64,000 nt of DNA from Falsiroseomonas frigidaquae (GCF_012163145.1 NZ_JAAVTX010000006.1:248001-312000), one strand, 5' to 3'. Positions 43,509-55,800 are shown, counted from the first letter of the stretch. Translations and numbers: made by a program. Notes: generated by a model not told the origin, from the sequence alone.

Positions 43509-44609
43509 TCAGCCAGCCTCGCGCTCGAATTCGGTCAGGACATCCGCGCCGATGGTGCGGTGCGCCACGCGGCGGAACTTGGGCGCCTTGGCCAGTTCCG
43601 GCAATGGTAGCGCGTAGGATGCGGGTATGCCGTCGCCGCCGATCACCATCGGCGCGTGGAACCAGGCGAGCCGGTCGGCCAGCTCCTCCCGCAACAGGGA
43701 GGCCGCGATGCCGGACCCGCCCTCCGCCAGCACCCGGGTGATGCCGCGGGCGGCGAGCGCGGTCAGGATGCCATGCATCGACAGCCCACCCGGCCCCGGC
43801 GGCAGCTCCAGGATCTCCACGCCGGCCTCGCGCAGCGGCGCCAGGGCGGAGTCGGGATGGCCGGGGGTGGTCGCCACCAGGGTCGGGATCTCCCGCGCCG
43901 TGCGGACCAGCCGGGCGCCGGGCGGAATTCGCAGCCTGGCATCGGCCACGACGCGCGGCGCCGGGATGGGCACGCCGCCGGGCAGGCGGCAGGTCAGGTC
44001 CGGGTCGTCATCCAGCACGGTGCCGGACCCCACCAGGATCGCATCATGCCGCGCGCGCAGGGCATGGGCGGCACGGCGGGATTCGGGCCCCGTGATCCAG
44101 CGGCTTTCCTTGGTGGCCGTCGCGATGCGGCCATCCAGCGTGGTGGCCAGCTTCAGGGTGACCAGCGGCAGGCCGAGGCGCAGGCGCTTGATGAAGCCGG
44201 CATTCAGCGCCGCCGCCTCCTCCGCCAGCAGCCCCTCCTCCACCACGATGCCGGCGGCGCGAAGCCGGGAAAAACCCTCGCCATCGACGCGGGGATCGGG
44301 GTCGCGCAGCGCCACCACCACGCGGGCGACGCCGGCTGCGATCATCGCATCCGTGCAGGGCGGCGTGCGGCCCCAATGGCAGCAGGGCTCCAGCGTGACA
44401 TAGGCGGTGGCCCCCCGCGCCGCGGCGCCGGCGCGCTTCAGCGCCTCCGTCTCGGCATGCGGGCGGCCGCCGGGCTGGGTCCAGCCGCGGCCGACCACCT
44501 GCCCATCCGCCGCGACGATGACGCAGCCGACTGCCGGGTTGGGCCAGGTATTGCCAAGGCCACGCGCGGCCAAGGCCAGCGCGGCCCGCATATGCTCTTC
44601 GTCCGACAC
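43509..44609 (-). CDS. ribD: Bifunctional riboflavin deaminase/reductase RibD
   Basis: 366 residues with GTG start at 44609 (SDEEHMRAALALAARG follows). The N-terminal deaminase (1-145) has the zinc site HAETEAL (His51) and PCCHWGRTPPC (Cys76, Cys85). The C-terminal reductase (about 150-366) shows LVTLKLATTLDGRIATATKE and GGSGIAASLLREELAD. It performs the second and third steps of riboflavin synthesis. It starts 2 nt after nrdR. Confidence 0.95.
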   Translation of the reverse strand: MSDEEHMRAALALAARGLGNTWPNPAVGCVIVAADGQVVGRGWTQPGGRPHAETEALKRAGAAARGATAYVTLEPCCHWGRTPPCTDAMIAAGVARVVVALRDPDPRVDGEGFSRLRAAGIVVEEGLLAEEAAALNAGFIKRLRLGLPLVTLKLATTLDGRIATATKESRWITGPESRRAAHALRARHDAILVGSGTVLDDDPDLTCRLPGGVPIPAPRVVADARLRIPPGARLVRTAREIPTLVATTPGHPDSALAPLREAGVEILELPPGPGGLSMHGILTALAARGITRVLAEGGSGIAASLLREELADRLAWFHAPMVIGGDGIPASYALPLPELAKAPKFRRVAHRTIGADVLTEFEREAG

Positions 44610-44611
44610 GA

Positions 44612-45064
44612 TCAGGAGCCTTCGATCTTCCCCAGGAAGGCGCGGAAATCCTTGGCTTCCCTGAAATTGCGATAGACGCTGGCGAAGCGGACATAGGCCA
44701 CCTCGTCCACATCCCGCAGCGTTTCCATCACCACCTCGCCGATCCGGTGCGACGGCACTTCGCTATCCGCCTCCACCTCTAGCCGTCGCTGGATGCCGTT
44801 GACGATGCGCTCGATCCGCTCCTCGTCGAAGGGCCGCTTGCGGAGCGCGACGCGGACGGAGCGCGCCAGCTTGTCCCGGTCGAAGGGCACCCTGCGGCCA
44901 TCGGTCTTGATCACCACCAATTCGCGCAGCTGCACCCGTTCGAAGGTGGTGAAGCGGTTGCCGCAGGCGGGGCAGGACCGGCGGCGCCGGATCGAGGCGC
45001 CATCCTCCGCCGGACGGCTGTCCTTCACCTGGGTGTCTTCATGCCCGCAGAAGGGACAGCGCAT
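44612..45064 (-). CDS. nrdR: Transcriptional repressor NrdR
   Basis: 150 residues. The zinc ribbon has Cys3, Cys6, Cys31 and Cys34 (MRCPFCG...[13 protein letters not shown]), followed by an ATP-cone (about 49-139) starting [20 protein letters not shown]. It represses ribonucleotide reductase genes when dATP is bound. The start codon lies at the edge of the GC-rich insertion at 45054-45176, whose flanking repeat duplicates codons 5-8 of this gene. Confidence 0.96.
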   Translation of the reverse strand: MRCPFCGHEDTQVKDSRPAEDGASIRRRRSCPACGNRFTTFERVQLRELVVIKTDGRRVPFDRDKLARSVRVALRKRPFDEERIERIVNGIQRRLEVEADSEVPSHRIGEVVMETLRDVDEVAYVRFASVYRNFREAKDFRAFLGKIEGS

Positions 45065-45187
45065 ATGCCTATGCCCTCAGGCGCCGGGCGCCGGCTCCGC
45101 CGGCTTGGCTACGCGCCGTGCACTGGCGTACCGGGCCCGACGCTTGGTCTGGGCGCGGCGGCCGTTTGGCCGCTCGGCCCGCAGAAG
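45043..45187. repeat. GC-rich intergenic insertion flanked by 11-bp direct repeats (glyA-nrdR gap)
   Basis: GCCCGCAGAAG is at 45043-45053 (inside nrdR) and 45177-45187. Between them lie palindromic blocks sharing several runs with the 41651-41767 insertion, in the same order: GCCCTCA(G), CGCCGGGCG, CTTGGCT-CGCG, GCGGCGGCCG, GGCCGCTCGGCC. Both copies face the same way, and both have one flank inside the 5' end of the next gene. Confidence 0.6.
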
Positions 45188-45265
45188 TGTGCAGGCCGCC
45201 TTTTTGGGTGGCGCTTTCGGCAGGCGAGTGAAGGCCGCCGTCAAGGAGGTGCGCCATTGGGTGGC

Positions 45266-46567
45266 TCAGCCGTAGATCGGGAAGCGGCGGCAGAGCTCCA
45301 GGACGCGGGCCTTCACGGCGGTCTCGACCGCCTCATTGGCTTCCGGGCTGTTGGCCTGGGCCAGGCCGTCCAGCACTTCGCCGATCATCTGGCCGACCAG
45401 CTTGAACTCGGCCTCGCCAAAGCCGCGGCTGGTGGCCGCCGGGCTGCCGAGGCGGACGCCGGAGGTTACCATCGGCTTCTCCGGGTCGAAGGGGATGCCG
45501 TTCTTGTTGCAGGTCAGGTGGGCGCGGTTCAGCGCACCCTCCGCCGCCTTGCCGGTCAGCTTCTTCGGGCGAAGGTCCACCAGCACCAGGTGGTTGTCGG
45601 TGCCGTCGGTGACGAGGTCGAGCCCCTGCCCCTTCAGCTCCGCCGCCAGCGCCTTGGCGTTCAGCACAACCTGCTTCGCATAGGCGCGGAATTCCGGGCG
45701 CAGCGCCTCGCCGAAGGCCACCGCCTTGGCGGCGATGACATGCATCAGCGGGCCGCCCTGCAGGCCCGGGAAGACGGCGCTGTTGAACTTCTTGGCCAGC
45801 GCCTCGTCGTTTGTCAGGATCATGCCGCCGCGCGGGCCGCGCAGCGTCTTGTGGGTGGTGGTGGTCACCACATGGGCATGCGGGAAGGGCGAGGGATGCG
45901 CGCCACCCGCCACCAGCCCGGCGAAATGCGCCATGTCCACCATGAAGATGGCGCCCACCTCATCCGCAATCTCCCGGAACCTGGCGAAATCCCAGGTGCG
46001 GGCATAGGCCGAGCCGCCGCCGATGATGATCTTGGGCTTCGTCTCCCGCGCAATGCGGGCGACCTCCTCCATGTCGATCATCTGGTCCTCGCGCCGCACC
46101 GTATAGGGCGCGACCTTGAACCATTTTCCCGATTGATTGGCGGGAGCACCATGGGTGAGGTGCCCGCCGGCGGCGAGGTCCAGCCCCATGAAGGTGTCGC
46201 CGGGCTGCATCAGGGCGAAGAACACCGCCTGGTTGGCCTGCGCCCCGCTATGCGGCTGGACATTCGCAAAACCGCAGCCGAACAGCTTCTTGGCACGCTC
46301 GATCGCCAGGCTCTCGGCGATGTCCACCACCTCGCAGCCGCCATAGTAGCGGCGGCCGGGATAGCCCTCGGCGTATTTGTTGGTGAGAACGCTGCCCTGC
46401 GCCTCCAGCACTGCCTTGGAGACGATGTTCTCGGAGGCGATCAGCTCGATGCCGTCCTGCTGGCGGATCAGCTCATCGTGCAGCGTGGCGGCGATCTCGG
46501 GATCGGTCTCGGCCACCGAAGCCTGGAAGAAGCGGGCGGGGGTCACCGCCGGGGTGGTCTCGTTCAT
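45266..46567 (-). CDS. glyA: Serine hydroxymethyltransferase
   Basis: 433 residues from ATG 46567 ([16 protein letters not shown]); a TTG 15 nt earlier is less likely. It is a PLP enzyme, with [20 protein letters not shown] near residue 40, [14 protein letters not shown], the PLP-lysine in [17 protein letters not shown], and [16 protein letters not shown]. It interconverts serine and glycine with tetrahydrofolate. The start overlaps the rpiB stop (ATGA). A 200-nt gap with a GC-rich element separates it from nrdR. Confidence 0.97.
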   Translation of the reverse strand: MNETTPAVTPARFFQASVAETDPEIAATLHDELIRQQDGIELIASENIVSKAVLEAQGSVLTNKYAEGYPGRRYYGGCEVVDIAESLAIERAKKLFGCGFANVQPHSGAQANQAVFFALMQPGDTFMGLDLAAGGHLTHGAPANQSGKWFKVAPYTVRREDQMIDMEEVARIARETKPKIIIGGGSAYARTWDFARFREIADEVGAIFMVDMAHFAGLVAGGAHPSPFPHAHVVTTTTHKTLRGPRGGMILTNDEALAKKFNSAVFPGLQGGPLMHVIAAKAVAFGEALRPEFRAYAKQVVLNAKALAAELKGQGLDLVTDGTDNHLVLVDLRPKKLTGKAAEGALNRAHLTCNKNGIPFDPEKPMVTSGVRLGSPAATSRGFGEAEFKLVGQMIGEVLDGLAQANSPEANEAVETAVKARVLELCRRFPIYG

Positions 46568-47025
46568 GGGGACGGGCTCCAACCGGGGCTGAGCTTGAGG
46601 ACGCGGCGGTCGTGCCGGCCGCCCTCATAGGGGGTGGTCAGGAAGACGTTCAGCGCATCCAGCGCCACTTCGGCGCCGATCATGCGGGCGCCGAGGGCCA
46701 GGACATTCGCATCATTATGCTGCCGGGTCAGCCGTGCGCCGGTCGCGTCATGCACCAGGGCGCAGCGGATGCCCTCATTCCGGTTGGCGGCCATGGAGAT
46801 GCCGATGCCGGTGCCGCAGACCAGCACGCCGAAGCGCGCCGTGCCTTCCAGCACCGCGCCGCAGACGGCCAGGGCGAAATCGGGGTAGTCCACGCTTTCG
46901 GGACCATGCGTGCCAAGGTCGAGTACCGGATGGCCGGCGGCTTCCAGCGCGCTGCGCAGGGTGGCCTTCAGGCCGATGCCGGCATGGTCGGAGCCGAGGG
47001 CGATGGGGGTGCTGGCGGGGGTCAT
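46564..47025 (-). CDS. rpiB: Ribose-5-phosphate isomerase B
   Basis: 153 residues from ATG 47025 ([20 protein letters not shown]). RpiB landmarks are SDHAG at 12-16, [34 protein letters not shown], and [20 protein letters not shown]. It interconverts ribose-5-phosphate and ribulose-5-phosphate, the latter a riboflavin precursor made by this operon. It is the first gene of the glyA-nrdR-rib operon. Confidence 0.95.
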   Translation of the reverse strand: MTPASTPIALGSDHAGIGLKATLRSALEAAGHPVLDLGTHGPESVDYPDFALAVCGAVLEGTARFGVLVCGTGIGISMAANRNEGIRCALVHDATGARLTRQHNDANVLALGARMIGAEVALDALNVFLTTPYEGGRHDRRVLKLSPGWSPSP

Positions 47026-47117
47026 GGCGCAGCGATACCATGGCCGGGGGCGTGGTGGAACGCCGACCACCACCTCTTGCGTGTCGCCGGAGACCTGTTC
47101 CGGCTACGGGTTGACAG

Positions 47118-48359
47118 TCAGCCCTGGCGATACCTGCCGCGCAGGATCGCGATGGAGCGGTCCATCATCATCTGGTCCTCGAAGGGGTCGCCCGGTACGC
47201 GCACGCCGCGGCCGACTCCGATGCGGTCCGGCAGGAAGTCGCGCGCTTCGTCATCGAAGGACGCCCAGGCAAAGTCGATCAGGTACAGCGCGCCGTCCTT
47301 GACCTGCAGGTTGCCGGGGTGGATGTCGTTGTGGCGGATGCCCTTCCGCCGCAGCGCCGCCACCAGGGCGCGGCCCTGTTCCTCGGCATCCGCCGGTAGA
47401 TTGGCAGGCGAGGCCGGGTCGCCGGCCAGGCTCAGATGCAGGCACCGGTCATCCGCCGCGAGCAGCATCGGGAAGCCCGGCAGGCCGAACAGCAGCTCCA
47501 GCGCCCGCCTCTCCCGCACCAGGATCTCCGGGTGCAGCACCAGCGCGCGCGGCTGGAAGGTCTTGCTGACGCAGGTATCGGCGAACCGCACGACACTGGA
47601 AAAGCTGGTCTTCGGCTGCGCCACACGCAGCGGCGGCTGCTTGCGGAAGACATAGACCCGCCGGGTACGGGAGGTTTCGATCACGGCGTCCACCGCACCG
47701 AACTGGCGCTGCGCCGCGGCCAGGAAGTTCTCCAGCGTATAGGGCTCGCGCTGCGCCCCGCCATCGCGCAGGTCGAGGCCGAACTGCGCGATGGTGGCAT
47801 CCTCCGGCGCCACCCACTCCAGCAGCAGGTAGCGCCGGGTGCGGCTCGCCAGGTTGCGGAAGATGCTGTCGAAAGACCCTTCCGAGCCGGGGGCCGCGAA
47901 CATCCAGTGGATTACGGCCATGCCGGCCACGATGTCATATTCGCCGGGCGCGTCGCGCCAGCCTCCGACCACCGGCTCCACCGGCAGGCCGCCGACCAGC
48001 GAGGCGGCGGCGAGGATGCCGACATACTCCCGGTCATGATCCAGCCCGGTGACGGAGCGGAAGCCGGCCTCCCGCGCCAGGAAACACAGCAGCCCGGCGG
48101 AGCAGCCGATGTCGAGGAAGCTGCCCTGGCCGCCGAGGAGTGCGGCGCAGTCACGGAGATAGCAGTCGAGCTTTCGATACTTGTCCGGTAGCGGGAGTTT
48201 CTCCACCAGGCCGCCCTGGATAGTGAAATCCTGGTAGCCACTGACCGTGACCCGGCCGCCCTTGACCCAGAGTTCAGGAATTTGCGTCCTGCTGCCAGTC
48301 CGTCGTTCCGAATCAAGACAGGCGCCGAAATCCGTCGCAATCGCATTGATCGCGTTCAT
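47118..48359 (-). CDS. Methyltransferase-kinase fusion resembling O-antigen chain terminator WbdD
   Basis: 413 residues, two parts. About 60-230 is a class I SAM methyltransferase with GSFLDIGCSAGLLCFLAREA (SAM loop at 81-89), acidic SVTGLDHD after the next strand, and AGMAVIHWMF. About 255-413 is a kinase-like domain with KTFQPRALVLHPEILVRERR, the catalytic-loop-like HNDIHPGN (343-350) and metal-site DF (362-363) in LYLIDFAWASFD. The same order occurs in WbdD, which phosphorylates then methylates the O-antigen end to stop chain growth. No glycosyltransferases or ABC exporter lie nearby, so the acceptor is unknown. It is a single gene, divergent from the metZ-like gene. Confidence 0.75.
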   Translation of the reverse strand: MNAINAIATDFGACLDSERRTGSRTQIPELWVKGGRVTVSGYQDFTIQGGLVEKLPLPDKYRKLDCYLRDCAALLGGQGSFLDIGCSAGLLCFLAREAGFRSVTGLDHDREYVGILAAASLVGGLPVEPVVGGWRDAPGEYDIVAGMAVIHWMFAAPGSEGSFDSIFRNLASRTRRYLLLEWVAPEDATIAQFGLDLRDGGAQREPYTLENFLAAAQRQFGAVDAVIETSRTRRVYVFRKQPPLRVAQPKTSFSSVVRFADTCVSKTFQPRALVLHPEILVRERRALELLFGLPGFPMLLAADDRCLHLSLAGDPASPANLPADAEEQGRALVAALRRKGIRHNDIHPGNLQVKDGALYLIDFAWASFDDEARDFLPDRIGVGRGVRVPGDPFEDQMMMDRSIAILRGRYRQG

Positions 48360-48482
48360 GCCTGGCGGTTTCCCTTGGCCGGTCTGATGTTTCCGAAAGA
48401 CAATCTTCGGGAACCGGGTTACCGCAGCTGGATCGTTGGGAACAGCAGGCTGACAGTTTTATGACTGACTCGTTACCGCCCC

Positions 48483-48639
48483 TACATAAAGTGCGCCTCC
48501 GCCAGTAATCGTCGGCGCGGTGCCTGGGTGGGTCGTCCGAAGCTGCGCGCCCTTCCGCTTGGCGTCGCGGCAAGCGCCGTGGCACCAATGCGCCCGAGGG
48601 CGCCAGAAATGGCCAAGGGGACAACCCATGGGGACAACA
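48483..48639 (+). promoter_or_regulatory. Possible structured 5' leader of the metZ-like gene
   Basis: A TACATA hexamer at 48483-48488 may be a -10 element; its -35 is weak. Downstream, GGTGCC (48519-48524) can pair with GGCACC (48581-48586), enclosing CGCTTG...CAAGCG. No SAM-II or other known riboswitch core was recognised. The call is weak and depends on the gene's methionine role. Confidence 0.3.
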
Positions 48640-51285
<2,646 letters not shown>

Positions 51286-51288
51286 AAT

Positions 51289-52122
51289 TCAGCCGAGGAA
51301 GTCGGCCACCAGCTCCATCTGCGCCCTGTCCATCAGCGCCGGCGCATGCCCGGCCCCCGCGACCTCCGCCACCCGCACGCCGGGGCGTGCCGCCATGGCG
51401 GCCAGGCTTTCCGGCAGCAGCAGGTCGCTTTCGGCGCCGCGGATCGCCAGCACCGGCACCGCGACCCGGTCCCACAGCGCCGACAGGTCCAGCGCCTCCG
51501 GCGGCCGGGCGCGAAGCGGGGTGGCGATGGCGGGGTCGAAATGCAGCATCAGCCCGCCTTCCGGCGCCGGCCGGGCCGAATGCCCCGCCAGGTGGGCCCA
51601 CTGCCTGTCGTCCAGCCTGCCGAAGGGGGCATGGACGCGACGCAGATGCGCCTCCACAGCCCCCAGGTCGGCAAAGCGCGGGCTGTCGGCGAGGTAGTCA
51701 TGGATGCGTGCCATGGCCGCCTGCGGCACATGCGGGCCGATGTCGTTCAGCACCAGGCGGCGGATCGGCTGGCCCGCGGCGGCGGCCACCATCATGCCGC
51801 AGATGCCACCCAGCGAGGTGCCGACCCAGTCCACCGGACCATCCAGCCGCGCCAGCAGATGCGCCAGCGCCGCGACATAGACCGGCGGCGCATAGAGCGA
51901 CGGGTCCGGCAACCAGTCCGATTCGCCACGTCCCGGCAGGTCCGGGCAGAGCACGCGCCGGCCACGTGCCGCCAGGGCCTGCGCCAGCGCATCGAAGTCC
52001 CGCGCGTTGCGGGTCAGGCCATGGACGCAGATCACGGCGGCGCCATCCGGCGGCCCCCATTCCGTCCAGGCCATGCCATGGAAGGCCGCGCCCAGAAGGT
52101 AGCGCAGCCTTCCCGCCCGCAT
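51289..52122 (-). CDS. Alpha/beta-fold hydrolase
   Basis: 277 residues. The oxyanion-hole strand AVICVHGLTRNARDFDALAQ is at about 29-48, the nucleophile elbow VGTSLGGICG puts the Ser at 103, and the late acid/His region is AIRGAESDLLLPES and VAGAGHAPALMD. It is probably a cytoplasmic esterase, lactonase or thioesterase. The substrate is not deducible. It is directly abutted by the CoA-transferase gene upstream on the same strand (1-nt spacing), so an acyl-CoA or ester substrate is a reasonable guess. Confidence 0.88.
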   Translation of the reverse strand: MRAGRLRYLLGAAFHGMAWTEWGPPDGAAVICVHGLTRNARDFDALAQALAARGRRVLCPDLPGRGESDWLPDPSLYAPPVYVAALAHLLARLDGPVDWVGTSLGGICGMMVAAAAGQPIRRLVLNDIGPHVPQAAMARIHDYLADSPRFADLGAVEAHLRRVHAPFGRLDDRQWAHLAGHSARPAPEGGLMLHFDPAIATPLRARPPEALDLSALWDRVAVPVLAIRGAESDLLLPESLAAMAARPGVRVAEVAGAGHAPALMDRAQMELVADFLG

Positions 52123-53331
52123 TCAGACCACGCCCTTTTCGCGGAGCGCGGCGATCTCCGCCTCGCTCAGCCCCAGCAGGCCGGAGAGCACATCCTCCGA
52201 ATGCTGGCCGAGCTGCGGCGGCGGCACGCGGTAGTCGGCGGGGGTGGCGGAGAGGCGCACCGGGTTGGCGATGACCTCCACCGTGGCGCCGGAGGCATGC
52301 GGCATTTCCACGACCACCTTCCGGGCCTGCACATGCGGGTCCGCGAACACCTTGTCCAAGGTGTTGATGGGACCGCAGCCGATCTTGGCGGTCTCCAGCG
52401 CCGCGACCCATTCATCCGTGCTGCGCTGCTGCATCACCGGCGTCAGCGTATCCGTCACGAACTGGCGATTGGCGACGCGGGCGGCATTGGTGGCGAAGCG
52501 CTCGTCGGAAAGCAGCGCCTGCTGGCCTGTGACCTCGCAGAAGCGGACGAAGGTCGGGTCGTTGCCGACAGACAGCACGATGTGGCCGTCCCGAGTCGGG
52601 AACACCTGGTAGGGCACGATATTGGGGTGCTGGTTGCCCAGGCGCGGCGGATTTTCCTTGGTCGCCAGGTAGTTCATGCCCTGGTTCGCCAGCCAGGCCA
52701 CGCTGGTGTCCAGCATGCCGATATCGACCTGCTGGCCCTGCCCGGTGCGTTCCCGGTGGCGCAGCGCCGCCAGGATGCCGATGCAGCCATACAGACCCGC
52801 GAACAGGTCGGCGACCGGTACGCCCACCTTCTGCGGCAGCCCGTCCGGCTCCCCGGTCAGGGACATCACGCCGCCCATCGCCTGAATCAGCGAATCATAG
52901 CCCGGCCGGGGCGCGTAGGGGCCGGTCTGGCCGAAGCCGGTGATCGAGCAGTAGATCAGCCCCGGAAATTTCTGGCTCAGCTGCTCGAAGCCCAGGCCGT
53001 ACTTGGCCAGCGCGCCGACCTTGAAGTTCTCGACCAGGATGTCGCAGCCATCCAGCAGCTGGTGCACGATCGCCTGGCCTTCCGGCTTGGCGATGTCCAG
53101 CGTGAGGGACTTCTTGTTACGGTTGACGCCCAGGAAATAGGCGCTCTCCTCCGTCTCCGGCCAGACCGGCGGCGCGAAGCCGCGGGTGTCGTCGCCGGAG
53201 CCCGGCTTCTCGATCTTGATGACCTCGGCGCCCAGGTCGCCCAGCATCTGCGTACAGGTGGGGCCAGCCAGCACGCGGGTCAGGTCGAGGACCCTGAGGC
53301 CGCGCAACGGTCCGCTCGGCGCCTTCTCCAT
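52123..53331 (-). CDS. Class III (CaiB/BaiF-type) CoA transferase
   Basis: 402 residues from ATG 53331 (MEKAPSGPLRGLRVLDLTRV). Family motifs are LAGPTCTQMLGDLGAEVIKI, SAYFLGVNRNKKSLTLDIAK, and GYDSLIQAMGGVMSLTG. The catalytic aspartate (about 175) is in VPVADLFAGLYG. It moves CoA between carboxylic acids via a glutamyl/aspartyl anhydride. Relatives include formyl-CoA:oxalate and succinyl-CoA:L-malate transferases; no specific one can be chosen. It is divergent from the aldehyde dehydrogenase gene, with 163 nt between. Confidence 0.93.
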   Translation of the reverse strand: MEKAPSGPLRGLRVLDLTRVLAGPTCTQMLGDLGAEVIKIEKPGSGDDTRGFAPPVWPETEESAYFLGVNRNKKSLTLDIAKPEGQAIVHQLLDGCDILVENFKVGALAKYGLGFEQLSQKFPGLIYCSITGFGQTGPYAPRPGYDSLIQAMGGVMSLTGEPDGLPQKVGVPVADLFAGLYGCIGILAALRHRERTGQGQQVDIGMLDTSVAWLANQGMNYLATKENPPRLGNQHPNIVPYQVFPTRDGHIVLSVGNDPTFVRFCEVTGQQALLSDERFATNAARVANRQFVTDTLTPVMQQRSTDEWVAALETAKIGCGPINTLDKVFADPHVQARKVVVEMPHASGATVEVIANPVRLSATPADYRVPPPQLGQHSEDVLSGLLGLSEAEIAALREKGVV

Positions 53332-53494
53332 GGTCAATCAAGCCCCTTCCCTGTCTATGGCCCATCTCCACCGACGGCCCGAAACGGCGCCGTGGCATTG
53401 CCGCCGGACGCCCATCGCCGCATCTTGCGGCCGACAGGCGCCACGAATGTGGCGGCCGCCGCTTATAGTGCCGTGTTCCCGCGGGAGGAAACCC

Positions 53495-55006
53495 ATGCTC
53501 GACCTGCCCCACAAGACGCCCGAGGCGCCGACCACCGATCCCTTCGCCCTGGCCCGCGCGCTGTCCGGCGTGCATCTGATCGGCGGGCGCTACGTCCCGG
53601 CCCGCTCCGGCAAGACCTTCCCGGTGGTGAACCCGGCCACCGGCGAACAGGTGGCGGAAGCCGCGGAGGGCGATGCGGCGGATGTCGATGCCGCGGTGCA
53701 GGACGCCGCGAAGGCCCAGAAGGAATGGGCCAAGGTCCCGGCCCGCAAGCGCGGCGCCCTGGTGCATGCCTGCGCGGCGGCCATCCGCGCGCATGTGGAT
53801 GAGCTCGGCCTGCTGATCGCGCTGGAAACCGGCAAGGCGCTGCGCACCGAATCCCGCGTCGAGGCCAATGTGGTGGCCGATGTGTTCGAATTCTTCGGCG
53901 GCCTGGGCGGCGAGCTGAAGGGCGAATCGGTGCCCTTCGCCCCCAATGTGCTGTCCGTGACGGTGCGGGAGCCGCTGGGCGTGGTCGGCGCCATCATCCC
54001 CTGGAACGTGCCGATGCTGCTGATGGCGCTGAAGGTTGCGCCGGCGCTGGTGGCCGGCAATGCCGTGGTGGTGAAGTCCGCCGAGGAAGCGCCGCTGGCG
54101 GTGCTGCGGATCTGCGAGATCCTGAACCGCATCCTGCCGCCGGGCGTGTTCAACATGGTCTCTGGCCAGGGCCCGGAATGCGGCGCGCCGCTGGTGGCCC
54201 ACCCGCTGGTGCGGAAGGTGACCTTCACCGGATCGGTCGAGACCGGGAAGATCGTCGCCCGCGCGGCGGCGGAGAAGCTGATCCCCGTCACGCTGGAGCT
54301 CGGCGGCAAGTCGCCGATGATCGTCTTCGCCGATTGCGACTTCGACAAGACCGTCTCCGGCGCGCTGACCTCCATGCGCTTCACCCGGCAGGGCCAGTCC
54401 TGCACGGCGGCCAGCCGCATCTATGTCGAGCGCCCGATCTTCGACCGCTTCGTGGCGGCGATGAAGGAGGCGGTCGACAAGATGGTGATGGGCGACCCGC
54501 TGGATGAGAAGACGGATATCGGCACCATCGTCAGCCAGGGCCAGCTGGAGAAGGTGAAGGCCTATATCGCCGAGGGCGCGGCGACGCCGGGTGCCACCGC
54601 CCATGTCTGCTCCGCCATGCCGACCGACCCGGCGCTGAAGAAGGGGCTGTTCGTGCAGCCGGTGATCTTCACCGGCCTCGACGGCAATTCCCGCCTGGTG
54701 CGGGAGGAGATCTTCGGCCCGGTTACCGTCATGCAGCCCTTCGACGATGCGGAAGCCGTGCTGGCCGAGGCGAACGATAGCGAATACGGCCTGGCCGCCA
54801 GCCTCTGGACCAACAATCTGAAGGTCGGGCTGGACCTCGCGCACCGGCTGGAGGCGGGGCTGGTGCAGATCAACCAGAACCTCGTCGTGCAGGCGAACCT
54901 GTCCTATGGCGGCGTGAAATCCTCCGGCCTCGGCAAGGAAGCCTCGCTGGAGGCGATGCTGGAGCACTTCACGCACAAGAAGACCATCATGGTGAATATG
55001 GGCTGA
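53495..55006 (+). CDS. NAD(P)-dependent aldehyde dehydrogenase
   Basis: 503 residues from ATG 53495, preceded by GGAGGA at 53484-53489. ALDH superfamily motifs are GVVGAIIPWNVPMLLMALKV, PLVRKVTFTGSVETGKIVAR, the general-base Glu in VTLELGGKSPMIV, and the catalytic Cys in RQGQSCTAASRIYV, with EEIFGPVTVMQPFDD near the C terminus. It oxidises an aldehyde to its acid in the cytoplasm. It may work with the divergent CoA transferase on the same acid; this is inference. Confidence 0.94.
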   Translation: MLDLPHKTPEAPTTDPFALARALSGVHLIGGRYVPARSGKTFPVVNPATGEQVAEAAEGDAADVDAAVQDAAKAQKEWAKVPARKRGALVHACAAAIRAHVDELGLLIALETGKALRTESRVEANVVADVFEFFGGLGGELKGESVPFAPNVLSVTVREPLGVVGAIIPWNVPMLLMALKVAPALVAGNAVVVKSAEEAPLAVLRICEILNRILPPGVFNMVSGQGPECGAPLVAHPLVRKVTFTGSVETGKIVARAAAEKLIPVTLELGGKSPMIVFADCDFDKTVSGALTSMRFTRQGQSCTAASRIYVERPIFDRFVAAMKEAVDKMVMGDPLDEKTDIGTIVSQGQLEKVKAYIAEGAATPGATAHVCSAMPTDPALKKGLFVQPVIFTGLDGNSRLVREEIFGPVTVMQPFDDAEAVLAEANDSEYGLAASLWTNNLKVGLDLAHRLEAGLVQINQNLVVQANLSYGGVKSSGLGKEASLEAMLEHFTHKKTIMVNMG

Positions 55007-55018
55007 TCGCAGCCCCGG

Positions 55019-55049
55019 GGCAGGACCGCCGCGCGGCGGTGGTCCTGCC
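55019..55049. terminator. Bidirectional terminator between aldehyde dehydrogenase and aqpZ
   Basis: GGCAGGACC (55019-55027) pairs with GGTCCTGCC (55041-55049), and the inner ACCGCCGCGCGGCGGT is itself palindromic. It lies in a 53-nt gap between two convergent genes. Confidence 0.7.
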
Positions 55050-55059
55050 GGCGCGCCGG

Positions 55060-55800
55060 TCAGCGCGCCTCCACCTTGCCGATCACCTGCTCCTCGACCA
55101 CGGAAGCCGGCTCATACTGCCAGCGTGCCAGGGCGCCGCCGAGGAAGGCACCGGCCAGCGGTGCCACCCAGAACAACCAGAGCTGCCCGACATACTCGCC
55201 CCCGGCGAACAGCGCCGGCCCGGTGCTGCGCGCCGGGTTGACCGAGGTGTTCGTGACGGGGATGGAGATCAGGTGGATCAATGTCAGCGCCAGGCCGATC
55301 GGGATGCCCGCGAAACCCACCGCGGCGCCCTTCGAGGTGGTGCCGATGATGATGAAGACGAAGAAGAAGGACAGCACGATCTCCGCCGCGAGGCAGGCCT
55401 CCATGCTGTATTTGCCCGGGCTCAGCTCGCCATAGCCATTCGACGCGAAGCCGCCCGGCACCCAGCCCGGCTGCCCGGAGGCGATCATCCACAGCATGCC
55501 GGCCGCCGCGATCGCCCCGGCCACCTGGGCGGTCATGTAGGGCAGTACATGGTGGTTGGCGCAGCGGCCGGCCGACCACAGGCCGAGCGTGACGGCGGGG
55601 TTGAAATGACCGCCGGAAATGTGGCCCACGGCATAGGCCATGGTCAGCACCGTCAGGCCGAAGGCCAGCGCGACGCCCAGGAAGCCGATGCCAAGTCCGG
55701 GATACGCCGCCGCCAGTACGGCCGCGCCACATCCCCCGAAGGTGAGCCAGAAGGTGCCGAAGAATTCGGCGGTCAACCGTCTACTGAGGTCGCCCTTCAT
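55060..55800 (-). CDS. aqpZ: Aquaporin Z
   Basis: 246 residues from ATG 55800 ([20 protein letters not shown]) with GGAG upstream. It is an MIP-family six-span channel with both NPA boxes: GGHFNPAV (67-69) and [31 protein letters not shown] and the arginine after the second NPA fit a water-selective AqpZ rather than a glycerol channel. It is an inner-membrane water channel. Confidence 0.95.
   Translation of the reverse strand: MKGDLSRRLTAEFFGTFWLTFGGCGAAVLAAAYPGLGIGFLGVALAFGLTVLTMAYAVGHISGGHFNPAVTLGLWSAGRCANHHVLPYMTAQVAGAIAAAGMLWMIASGQPGWVPGGFASNGYGELSPGKYSMEACLAAEIVLSFFFVFIIIGTTSKGAAVGFAGIPIGLALTLIHLISIPVTNTSVNPARSTGPALFAGGEYVGQLWLFWVAPLAGAFLGGALARWQYEPASVVEEQVIGKVEAR

Noticed and set aside
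48483-48639. SAM-II riboswitch upstream of the metZ-like gene
   Set aside because: The conserved SAM-II core sequence could not be matched; kept only as an unassigned leader.
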